From Streptomyces zhaozhouensis (lineage in GTDB: Bacteria > Actinomycetota > Actinomycetes > Streptomycetales > Streptomycetaceae), in contig NZ_OCNE01000001.1 in the NCBI RefSeq assembly GCF_900230195.1, positions 372,001 to 436,000 of the forward strand: DNA of 64,000 nt, given 5' to 3'. The translations under genes were made by a program, and so were the position numbers. The notes under the pieces are model-generated. The model ran no database searches, had not been told where the DNA came from, and saw nothing but the letters and a program-made list of their open reading frames with translations. Below are positions 40,686-48,314 of the stretch, piece after piece (within the stretch, counting starts at the first letter, position 1; each line of letters begins with the position of its first letter).

Positions 40686-42047
40686 TTAGAGAACGGGCAG
40701 GTTCTTGCGCAACTCGAAGGCGGTCACCTCGGAGCGGTACTCCTCCCACTCCTGACGCTTGTTGCGGAGAAAGAAATCAAAGACGTGTTCGCCGAGGGTC
40801 TCCGCGACCAGTTCGCTGCGCTGCATCAGCTGAATGGCTTCCCCCAGGTTCTGCGGCAGCGGCTCGATGCCCAGCGCGCTGCGCTCCCGGTCGGTCAGCG
40901 CCCACACGTCGTCCTCGGCGCCCGGGGGCAGTTCGTACCCCTCCTCGACCCCCTTGAGCCCGGCGGCCAGCAGCACCGCGTACGCGAGATAGGGGTTGGC
41001 GCCGGAGTCCAGCGAGCGGACCTCGACCCGGGTGGAGACGGTCTTGCCCGGCTTGTACATCGGGACCCGGATCAGCGCCGAGCGGTTGTTGTGTCCCCAG
41101 CAGATGTACGAGGGCGCCTCTCCCCCGGCGCCGGCGGGCCGCTCGGCGCCGCCCCAGATGCGCTTGTAGGAGTTGACCCACTGGTTGGTGATGGCCGAGA
41201 TCTCGCCGGCGTGCCGCAGCAGCCCGGCGATGAACGAGCGGCCGACCTTGGAGAGCTGGTACTCGGCGCCGGTCTCGTGGAAGGCGTTGCGGTCCCCCTC
41301 GAAGAGCGAGAGGTGGGTGTGCATCCCCGAGCCCGGGTACTCGGAGAACGGCTTGGGCATGAAGGTGGCCTGCACGCCCTGCTCCAGCGCGACCTGCTTC
41401 ATCACCAGCCGGAACGTCATGATGTTGTCCGCCGTGGAGAGCGCGTCCGCGTACCGCAGGTCGATCTCCTGCTGGCCGGGGGCGCCCTCGTGGTGGGAGA
41501 ACTCGACGGAGATCCCCATCGACTCCAGCATGGTGATGGCCTGGCGGCGGAAGTCCATGCCCACGTTCTGCGGGGTGTGGTCGAAGTAGCCGGAGGAGTC
41601 GGCGGGCGTGGGGCGGCTGCCGTCGACGGGCTTCTCGTTGAGCAGGAAGAACTCGATCTCGGGGTGGGTGTAGAAGGTGAAGCCGAGGTCGGAGCTCTTG
41701 GCCAGGGCCCGCTTGAGCACGTAGCGGGGGTCGGCGTACGAGGGGGAGCCGTCCGGCATCAGGATGTCGCAGAACATCCGCGCGGTGCCGGGGGACTCGG
41801 CCCGCCAGGGCAGGATCTGGAAGGTGCCGGGCGAGGGCTTGGCGATCATGTCCGACTCGTGCACCCGGGCGAAGCCCTCGATGGCCGAGCCGTCGAAGCC
41901 GATGCCCTCCTCGAACGCCTGCTCAAGCTCGGCGGGGGCGACGGCGACGGACTTCAGGAAGCCCAACACGTCGGTGAACCACAGCCGCACGAACCGGATG
42001 TCCCGCTCCTCCAGCGTCCGGAGCACGAACTCCTGCTGCTTCTCCAT
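40686..42047 (-). CDS. glnA2: GSI-like gamma-glutamylpolyamine synthetase GlnA2
   Basis: A 453-residue GSI paralogue with the full GS fold (FDGSAIEGFARVHESDM, HPEIEFFLL, PGSGMHTHLSL, NNRSALIRVPMY). At the position of the GSI adenylylation tyrosine it reads EDDVWALTDRE, so Tyr is replaced by Trp and GlnE should not modify it. Its equivalent in Streptomyces coelicolor, also close to glnE, glutamylates polyamines rather than making glutamine; that function is inferred by orthology. ATG 42047 (MEKQQEFVLRTLEERD) is preferred; GTG 42053, 5 nt after GAGG, would add two residues. Confidence 0.92.
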   Translation of the reverse strand: MEKQQEFVLRTLEERDIRFVRLWFTDVLGFLKSVAVAPAELEQAFEEGIGFDGSAIEGFARVHESDMIAKPSPGTFQILPWRAESPGTARMFCDILMPDGSPSYADPRYVLKRALAKSSDLGFTFYTHPEIEFFLLNEKPVDGSRPTPADSSGYFDHTPQNVGMDFRRQAITMLESMGISVEFSHHEGAPGQQEIDLRYADALSTADNIMTFRLVMKQVALEQGVQATFMPKPFSEYPGSGMHTHLSLFEGDRNAFHETGAEYQLSKVGRSFIAGLLRHAGEISAITNQWVNSYKRIWGGAERPAGAGGEAPSYICWGHNNRSALIRVPMYKPGKTVSTRVEVRSLDSGANPYLAYAVLLAAGLKGVEEGYELPPGAEDDVWALTDRERSALGIEPLPQNLGEAIQLMQRSELVAETLGEHVFDFFLRNKRQEWEEYRSEVTAFELRKNLPVL

Positions 42048-42211
42048 CTCCACCCAATCCTCGCTGGTCAGACGGCTCTGGTCCCCGGCCGCTCGGCGAC
42101 GCGACTCCCGAGCATCCCATCACAGGATTTCGGACGCGTTGCCGTTCGGCGACCGGACGCCCCCGGAGTCGTTGGCTCCATTGTGGGGCACCGGGCGCGG
42201 CCGGGAGGCGG

Positions 42212-42361
42212 TCAGTCGTTGGCCATGGCTTCACGGAACGCCAGCAGCGCGCCGGAATCGGCGAACCCGCAGGTCACCGGGAGCTCTGGCCCGCCGGAGC
42301 CGAGGCGAAACCGGCGGTGGGCCCCTCGTTCGGGGGAGCTTTCCGCAAGTGCCTGCGGCAC
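42212..42361 (-). CDS. Possible 49-residue hypothetical protein
   Basis: A short frame starts at GTG 42361, 10 nt after AGAGGG, and ends at 42212 with ...LPVTCGFADSGALLAFREAMAND. Codon third positions are about 79% G/C, between real genes and background here. It lies in the 570-bp gap between glnA2 and the conservon, divergent from the latter. No family is recognised. The rest of the gap holds only a CCGAC-rich simple stretch (about 42485-42535). Confidence 0.35.
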   Translation of the reverse strand: MPQALAESSPERGAHRRFRLGSGGPELPVTCGFADSGALLAFREAMAND

Positions 42362-42619
42362 CCGCCGGCGGCCCTCTACTCTCCTGTGTCACATAGCGAG
42401 TTGTCGCGGCTACACCCAGTCGCGGCCGCTCATGTCAGGGGCATGGGCCACCGTCCCGTGCCGACCCGCCGTCAGGACCGCAGCAGACCACCGGACCGAC
42501 CAGACCGGCCCGACCAGGGACCGACCGACCGCCCAAGACCCCGCCGTCCACAGTCGTCAACGCGTCGGACACCCGTCCGTCACACGCCCCCCGTCCGCCG
42601 CAAGCCAGTGAGGAAGCCC

Positions 42620-44044
42620 ATGGTGCACGTCGGTTCATTAGAGCGAACCAGCCGACCGGTCCTGCCGAGCGGACGGTGGTTCGTTCCGCCCGCCCTGGTG
42701 GCGCTCGGCGCGCTGGGGGCCGTGTTCCTGGTGCCCGCCGACGCCCGCCTCGCCGTGGTCTGGTGCGGCGGCCTGGCCACGCTCGCCGTGCTGCTGACGG
42801 CGGGCGAGACGGCGCGGCGCGGGCGGGTCGTCCGGCTGCTGCGCGAGCGCGTCCACCGCCAGGTCGCGGACGCCGACCTGATGGCCTACGACCTGCTGCC
42901 CGTCGCCCTCGACCGGATGAAGAACGGCGACCTGGAGGACGACGTCATCCCCTCGCTCCCCGAGGAGACCGCCTCCGACCCCCAACTCGTCGCCGCCTTC
43001 GAGGGCATGGCCTTCGGCATCCTCGACGTGCTGCGCGAGAAGGAGTTGCAGCGCGACTCGGCGAAGCGCGCGATCGTCAACATCGCGCACCGCATCCAGT
43101 CCGAGATCCACCGCCTCCAGGACGACATCGCCAAGATGCAGTTCCGGCACGGCACCCCCGAGGTGCTGAGCGACCTGATGCACCTGGAGCACCGCATCAA
43201 CGTCACCGGCCGCTTCGCCACCAGCCTCGCCGTGGTCGGCGGCGGCGCCCCGGTGCGGCGCTGGGCCAGGCCCATCTCGCTGCACGACGTGATGCGCGCC
43301 GGCTCGGGCCCGATCAACGAGTACCTGCGGGTCGAGCAGCACCGGGTCATCGAGACGGCGGTGGTCGGCCACGCCGTCGAGCCGCTGATCATGATCATGG
43401 GCGAGCTGCTGGACAACGCGACCCGCTACTCCCCGCCCAGCAGCACCGTGGTGATGAACACCGAGGAGGTCGCCTCCGGCGTCGAGGTCTCCATCGAGGA
43501 CAAGGGCGCCGGGCTGACGGAGGAGTCGCGGAGGCGCGCGGAGTTCCTGCTGCAGCAGGGTGTGGACGGCCTCGACCTGGAGGACCTGGGCGAGACGGCC
43601 AGGATCGGGCTGCGGGTGGCGGGCATCCTCGCCAGCCACCACGGCGTCAAGATCTCGCTGCGCCCCTCCACCTGCGAGGGCGTGCGGGCCGTCGTCTTCC
43701 TCCCCGACGACCTGCTGACGGCCGTGCCGCCGCCCAAGTACCCGGTGCCGGCGATCCGCCCCACGCCGCAGTGGCACCTGCCGATCGGCGAGCTGGACGA
43801 GGAGACACCCGCGTACGAGCGCAACGCCAACGGCCTGCCGCAGCGCCGCAGGCGGCGTACGGCCGCCGGGGCGCAACCGCCGGCGCCCCGCGCCGCGGCC
43901 GAGCCGGCGGCCGCGCGGCGGGCGGTGCCCGAGCGCCGCGAGTCGGGCCTGTGGGTGGACGCCTTCTTCGCCGGGATCAGGTCGGAGCCCGAGGAGCCGC
44001 CGCCCGGCGGGGGATCCGGCGAGGCCAGGCGCCCAGGCCCCTGA
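42620..44044 (+). CDS. cvnA: Conservon sensor-type histidine kinase-like protein (CvnA)
   Basis: First gene of a five-gene conservon. The 474-residue protein has two short membrane segments (about 15-55), a helical region, a nitrate-sensor-like domain and a HATPase_c domain: GELLDNATRYSPP (N-box), IEDKGAGL (G1), GLRVAGILASHHG (G2). No classical H-box histidine is obvious, as is usual for CvnA proteins. The C-terminal ~110 residues are disordered. CvnA is thought to gather the other Cvn proteins at the membrane in a G-protein-like complex. ATG 42620 has GAGGA 5 nt upstream; GTG 42608 is an alternative. Confidence 0.92.
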   Translation: MVHVGSLERTSRPVLPSGRWFVPPALVALGALGAVFLVPADARLAVVWCGGLATLAVLLTAGETARRGRVVRLLRERVHRQVADADLMAYDLLPVALDRMKNGDLEDDVIPSLPEETASDPQLVAAFEGMAFGILDVLREKELQRDSAKRAIVNIAHRIQSEIHRLQDDIAKMQFRHGTPEVLSDLMHLEHRINVTGRFATSLAVVGGGAPVRRWARPISLHDVMRAGSGPINEYLRVEQHRVIETAVVGHAVEPLIMIMGELLDNATRYSPPSSTVVMNTEEVASGVEVSIEDKGAGLTEESRRRAEFLLQQGVDGLDLEDLGETARIGLRVAGILASHHGVKISLRPSTCEGVRAVVFLPDDLLTAVPPPKYPVPAIRPTPQWHLPIGELDEETPAYERNANGLPQRRRRRTAAGAQPPAPRAAAEPAAARRAVPERRESGLWVDAFFAGIRSEPEEPPPGGGSGEARRPGP

Positions 44045-44129
44045 GCGGGCCGCGCGCGCCCCGCGCGACCCACCCCGCGAGCCCCCGCACAGACCCCTCG
44101 GACAAACTCGGAAACAAGGTGAGAAGCAC

Positions 44130-44543
44130 GTGACACAGCGTCGGTTCAAGGACATGGACTGGATGCTCAGGGACCTGGCCGCCTCCGTCCCGTGTATCCG
44201 GCACATCGTGGTGCTGTCGGCTGACGGGCTGTGCATGGCACAGCACGGCGACGAGCGGGACAGCGGCGACCGGTTGGCGGCGGCCGCCTCCGGCATCAAG
44301 AGCCTGGCCCAGTCCATCGCGTCAGAGCTCCCGGGCGACGAGGGCGACGTGAAGATGGTGCTGCTGGAGCTGACCGGCGGGTTCTTCTACCTGATGTCGG
44401 CCGGCGAGCGCTCCTATCTCGCGGTGACCGCGGACGCCGAGGTGGACCCGGGGCTGATCAGCCAGCGGATGCGGGACCTGGTGCTGCGCATCGGCGAGCA
44501 TCTGTCCACCGGTTCCCGGACGCCGGAACGGGCCGTGCCGTGA
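44130..44543 (+). CDS. cvnB: Conservon roadblock/LC7 domain protein (CvnB)
   Basis: A 137-residue roadblock/LC7 protein: DLAASVPCIRHIVVLSADGLCMA, LAAAASGIKSLAQSIASEL, GGFFYLMSAG and LAVTADAEVDPGLISQRM follow the family layout. In conservons it interacts with the GTPase CvnD and acts as a GAP-like or scaffold partner. GTG 44130 starts 85 bp after cvnA; its TGA is overlapped by the GTG of cvnC. Confidence 0.93.
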   Translation: MTQRRFKDMDWMLRDLAASVPCIRHIVVLSADGLCMAQHGDERDSGDRLAAAASGIKSLAQSIASELPGDEGDVKMVLLELTGGFFYLMSAGERSYLAVTADAEVDPGLISQRMRDLVLRIGEHLSTGSRTPERAVP

Positions 44544-44935
44544 CCGTGCCCGAGGAGGCCGAGGACGAGCCGGCGCGCCGGAAGCCGGACGACGACCAGC
44601 CCGTTCCGCTCTATGTGGTCACCGGGGGCCGCAGCGAGTCGGCCGACGCGATGGCGCTCGACCTGGTCACGCTGGTGGTGGCCAGGGCCGACCCGCACTC
44701 CGGACAGTCCCCCGAGCACACCGCGCTGCTGCGGATGTGCCGCTACCCGATCTCGGTCGCGGAGATCTCGGCCTATCTCGGGCTCCCGTTCAGCGCGGCG
44801 ACCGTGCTGCTCACGGACCTGCTGGACAGCTCCCAGGTGGAGGTCAGGCAGACCAGGGTGGAGCAGCGTCAGGCCGCCGCCGATCCCGATCTCGACACTC
44901 TGAGGGCACTGATCGATGGCCTACAACGACTCTGA
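44540..44935 (+). CDS. cvnC: Conservon DUF742 protein (CvnC)
   Basis: A 131-residue DUF742 protein with the winged-helix-like core PLYVVTGGRSES..., MALDLVTLVV and CRYPISVAEISAYLGLPFSAATVLLTDLLDSSQVEV, ending LDTLRALIDGLQRL as usual for CvnC. GTG 44540 overlaps the cvnB stop by 4 nt and the gene overlaps cvnD by 20 nt, so translation is coupled. Its molecular role in the conservon complex is not known. Confidence 0.93.
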   Translation: MTVPEEAEDEPARRKPDDDQPVPLYVVTGGRSESADAMALDLVTLVVARADPHSGQSPEHTALLRMCRYPISVAEISAYLGLPFSAATVLLTDLLDSSQVEVRQTRVEQRQAAADPDLDTLRALIDGLQRL

Positions 44936-45599
44936 CACCGCCGGGCGGCACGCCGCGTACGCCGGGGGTCCCCGCGAGGAGGACCTGCTGCCCAGCTCGG
45001 CCGAGCAGTCCGTCAAGGTGGTGGTGGTCGGCGGGTTCGGGGTGGGTAAGACCACGATGGTCGGCTCGGTCAGCGAGATCCGGCCGTTGACCACCGAGGA
45101 GACCATGACCCAGGCCGGCGCGGGCGTCGACGACCTGGCGGGCGTCGAGCGCAAGACCGAGACGACCGTGGCGATGGACTTCGGCCGGATCACCCTCGAC
45201 GAACGGCTGGTGCTCTATCTCTTCGGCACCCCGGGCCAGCAGCGGTTCTGGTTCCTGTGGAACGGCGTGATCGAGGGCGCGCTGGGCGCCGTGGTGCTGG
45301 TGGACACCCGCCGGCTGGAGGACAGCTTCCAGGCGATGGACCGGCTGGAGGAGTGCGGGGTCCCGTTCGTGGTGGCGGTCAACACCTTCCCCGACGCCCC
45401 GCTGCACCCCGTGCCCGAGCTGCGGGCCGCCCTCGACCTGCCGGCCAGGGTGCCGGTGGTCACCTGCGACGCGCGGGGCTTCGACTCCAGCCGCGAGGTG
45501 CTGCTGACCCTGCTGCGCCACCTGTACGCCCGAGCGACCGAGGGCGATCCGCCCTCCCCGGCCGTCACCGCATCCCCGTCCCCCTCGGAGGCACCGTGA
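44916..45599 (+). CDS. cvnD: Conservon small GTPase (CvnD)
   Basis: A 227-residue Ras-like GTPase: P-loop GGFGVGKTTMVGSVSEI, switch region with MTQAGAGVDDLAGVERKTETTVAMDFGRI, FGTPGQQRFWFLW in place of DxxG, and VNTFPD in place of NKxD. The acidic Ser/Pro-rich C-terminus is disordered. CvnD proteins bind GTP and partner CvnB. ATG 44916 lies inside cvnC; the stop is overlapped by GTG of the P450 gene. Confidence 0.94.
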   Translation: MAYNDSDTAGRHAAYAGGPREEDLLPSSAEQSVKVVVVGGFGVGKTTMVGSVSEIRPLTTEETMTQAGAGVDDLAGVERKTETTVAMDFGRITLDERLVLYLFGTPGQQRFWFLWNGVIEGALGAVVLVDTRRLEDSFQAMDRLEECGVPFVVAVNTFPDAPLHPVPELRAALDLPARVPVVTCDARGFDSSREVLLTLLRHLYARATEGDPPSPAVTASPSPSEAP

Positions 45600-47083
45600 C
45601 CACCCCATCCGAACCCTCCCACGCGCTCGGCTCGTTGGGCGCGGCACCGCCCGGCTGCCCGGCGCACGCCGCCGGCGGCCCCGACGGGGTGCAGCGGCTC
45701 TACGGCCCCGGCGCCTCCGCCGACCCGATGGGCCTCTACGAGCGGCTGCGCAACGAGCACGGCGCGGTGGCCCCGGTGCTGCTGGAGGGCGACGTGCCCG
45801 CCTGGCTGGTGCTCGGGTACAACGAGATCCTCCAGGTGACCCGGAACCCGCGGCGCTTCCGCAGGGACGGCCGCGCCTGGTCGCCCTGGCAGCGCGGCGA
45901 GATCGGCACCGACTCCCCCATCGCTCCCGTGCTGCGCTGGGGCCCGGACTGCACCCACCAGGACGGCGGCACCCACCAGCGGCTGCGCGGCGCGGTCAAC
46001 GAGTCGCTGGAGCGCTTCGACCGGCGCGGCCTGCGGCGCTACGTGCAGCTCTACGGGCACCAGCTGATCGACCGGTTCGCCGCCGAGGGGCGCGCGGAGA
46101 TCCTGGCGCAGTACGCGCAGCAGTTGCCGATGCTGGTGCTGACCGTGGTGCTGGGGCTGCCGGAGGAGGAGGGGCCCCGGCTGGTGGAGGCGAGCCGGCA
46201 ACTGCTGATCGGCACGGAGAAGGCGGTCTCGGCCGACCGCTACATCCAGCAGGCGCTGACCGACCTGGTGGCCACCAAGCACGCGACGCCGGGGCACGAC
46301 CTGGCGTCCTGGCTGATCGCGCACCCGGCTGAGCTGACGGACGAGGAGGTGCTGCACCATCTGCGGCTGGTGCTGGTCGCGGCGAACGAGACGACGACCA
46401 ACCTGATCGTCAACACGCTCCGGGTGGTCTTCACCCACCCGCGCTTCCGCGGCTCCCTGCACGGCGGCCGGATGACGCTGCCGGCGGCGGTGGAGCAGGT
46501 GCTGTGGGACGAGCCGCCGATCTCCGTCTGCCCGGGCGGGTTCGCCAGCGACGACGTGGAGTTGGGCGGACAGAACATCCGCAAGGGGGACATCTTACTT
46601 CTGGGGCTGGCGGCGGCCAACGCCGATCCGGCGATCCGGCCGGCGCCCGGCGCGCCGATGCACGGCAACCGCTCCCATCTGTCGTTCACCAGTGGCCCGC
46701 ACGAGTGCCCGGGCCAGGACATCGGCCGGGCGATCACGGTGACCGGGATCGAGGTGCTGCTCTCCCGGCTGCCCGACCTGCGGTTGACGTTGGAGCCTGA
46801 CGAGCTGGACTGGTCGGCGTCGACATGGTCGCGCCATCTGGTGGCGCTGCCCGTCGAGTTCACGCCGCGGACGCGGACCGAGCGGGTCTCGCTGGTGCCG
46901 CCGGCGCCCGGCCGCAGGTCGGCGCGGGGGCGCCCGCGTCCGGCGCCGCGGGTCGGCGCGGACGCGGAGGAGAGCGCTACGGCGGAGCGGTCCTCGTTCT
47001 GGTCGACACTGCGGCGACGGTGGAGCCGGGCGGAGGACCCGACGGACGGCGTGGAGCGGACGGGCGGGCGCCGGAGCCGCTGA
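45596..47083 (+). CDS. cvnE: Conservon cytochrome P450, CYP157-like, lacking the EXXR motif
   Basis: A 495-residue P450. The heme loop is FTSGPHECPGQDIGR with Cys371; the I-helix reads LVLVAANETTTNL. The K-helix has EQVLW (300-304) where normal P450s have EXXR, the feature that defines the CYP157 family of streptomycetes (EQSLW in the original description). The C-terminal ~65 residues after the P450 fold are Arg/Pro-rich. GTG 45596 overlaps the cvnD stop by 4 nt, completing a translationally coupled conservon. Substrate unknown; it could act on the product of the convergent terpene cyclase. Its 3' end overlaps that gene by 107 bp. Confidence 0.93.
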   Translation: MTTPSEPSHALGSLGAAPPGCPAHAAGGPDGVQRLYGPGASADPMGLYERLRNEHGAVAPVLLEGDVPAWLVLGYNEILQVTRNPRRFRRDGRAWSPWQRGEIGTDSPIAPVLRWGPDCTHQDGGTHQRLRGAVNESLERFDRRGLRRYVQLYGHQLIDRFAAEGRAEILAQYAQQLPMLVLTVVLGLPEEEGPRLVEASRQLLIGTEKAVSADRYIQQALTDLVATKHATPGHDLASWLIAHPAELTDEEVLHHLRLVLVAANETTTNLIVNTLRVVFTHPRFRGSLHGGRMTLPAAVEQVLWDEPPISVCPGGFASDDVELGGQNIRKGDILLLGLAAANADPAIRPAPGAPMHGNRSHLSFTSGPHECPGQDIGRAITVTGIEVLLSRLPDLRLTLEPDELDWSASTWSRHLVALPVEFTPRTRTERVSLVPPAPGRRSARGRPRPAPRVGADAEESATAERSSFWSTLRRRWSRAEDPTDGVERTGGRRSR

Positions 47084-48098
47084 GCGGGCCGGACTGGCGC
47101 CCCGGGGTGGTGAGGTCGCCCACCACGTCCCGGCCCCCGGCGCCCCCGGCGTACCGGGCGGAGGTCACGGCCCAGCGCTGGTTGCCCGCCATCCAGCAGC
47201 GCAGCCCGGCGACATAGCGCTCGGTGGCCTCCCGGCCGGCCGCGTCGAGGGAGAGCCGCTCGGCGAGCGCCGGCAGCCGGGCGGCGACCCGCTGGAAGAG
47301 CTCGACGCGCCCGCGCACCAGCTCCACCACCTGGCGGACGGCGGACTCGCGCGAACAGCCCTGGGCGCGGCGGCGGATGAGCACCAGGTTGTGCGGGTCG
47401 CCCTGGTCCTCCTCGCGCTCCAGGGAGTGCACGTCGTTGCAGAGGAAGATGACGTCACCGGCGCAGCGCGTGAGGATCTGGGTCTCGGCGCTCCAGTAGG
47501 CGCGGGCGGGCACCTCGAAGTGCCCGGCGCGTTCGATCAGGTCGAAGCAGGGGCCGGTGCCGACGGCCTCGCGGCGCAGCGCGAGATAGGAGTGCTCGTC
47601 GAGGGGCGCGGGCGAGAGGCGGTTGTGCGCCTCGCGCACGTAGGAGCGGAAGAAGCGGGTGAGGTTCCGGGCGGCGCGCTCCCGCCAGGCCGGTGACATG
47701 CCGTCGACCGCGCGCCGCCACATGTCGGCGTAGGCGCGGGTCAGCGGGAGGTCGAGCGTCGGGGGCGCGCCGGGCGGGCGGTAGGTGACGGCGGCCAGCG
47801 CCGTGGTCAGCCGGGCGACGCTTCCCGGGCGGCGGCCCAACTCGCCGTCGAACTGGTCGTCCAGCGGGAAGCCGAGCCCGACGGCGTCGGTGACCAGATC
47901 CAGGTCCTTGCCGACGGCTTCCGGATAGGCGTAGGCCGCCAGGTCGGTGAGGCGCCAGTCGGCGTACGCCCCGAGCGCGGGGCCCTCGGCGACCAGCTCG
48001 TGGGCGCGCACCCAGTCGAGATGGTGTGCCCGCGCACGCCCCGCGGAGGGGCTGGTCCGGCTCTCGAACGGCAGGAAGAACCGCACGTTCTGAGGCAT
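46977..48098 (-). CDS. Class I terpene cyclase (sesquiterpene synthase-like)
   Basis: A 373-residue bacterial class I terpene synthase. The metal motif is PLDDQFD (Asp80, Asp81, Asp84), the NSE triad is NDVHSLERE (Asn221, Ser225, Glu229), and the C-terminal RY pair is Arg315-Tyr316. MPQNVRFFLPFESRTSP is the common N-terminus, and ATG 48098 follows GGGAGG. It should cyclise farnesyl diphosphate; the product cannot be told from sequence. The last ~55 residues after the RY pair are Pro/Ser/Gly-rich and lie mostly antisense to the P450 tail, so they may be an unselected extension. It is convergent with the conservon P450. Confidence 0.9.
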   Translation of the reverse strand: MPQNVRFFLPFESRTSPSAGRARAHHLDWVRAHELVAEGPALGAYADWRLTDLAAYAYPEAVGKDLDLVTDAVGLGFPLDDQFDGELGRRPGSVARLTTALAAVTYRPPGAPPTLDLPLTRAYADMWRRAVDGMSPAWRERAARNLTRFFRSYVREAHNRLSPAPLDEHSYLALRREAVGTGPCFDLIERAGHFEVPARAYWSAETQILTRCAGDVIFLCNDVHSLEREEDQGDPHNLVLIRRRAQGCSRESAVRQVVELVRGRVELFQRVAARLPALAERLSLDAAGREATERYVAGLRCWMAGNQRWAVTSARYAGGAGGRDVVGDLTTPGRQSGPLSGSGARPSAPRRPSGPPPGSTVAAVSTRTRTAPP

Positions 48099-48301
48099 GG
48101 GCCGCCTCCCGTCTGCTCCGTTGGTCGCCGCGCCTACCAAGCTCTGCCCTGCCTGTCGGGGCGGCAATCGGCCATGCTGGGGCGCGCTGGCCGGATCGAG
48201 GCGCCCGCGCGGCCATCACCACTGGTGACACAGGAACCACGGGCAGCCACAACGGCCGGAACGCGACGGGTCGCCCCCACCCATCGCGTCAGTTGGACGA
48301 T

Positions 48302-48307
48302 TACACT
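48302..48307 (+). promoter_or_regulatory. -10 box of a probable leaderless nadE promoter
   Basis: TACACT is followed by exactly 7 nt (CGCGACC) and ATG 48315; no ribosome site is present. Same spacing as at 2625, 9514 and 56727. Confidence 0.5.
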
Positions 48308-48314
48308 CGCGACC

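Noticed and set aside
42485..42535. CCGAC/GACCG-rich stretch before the conservon as an operator array
   Set aside because: Irregular spacing and simple composition fit a low-complexity tract better than defined sites.
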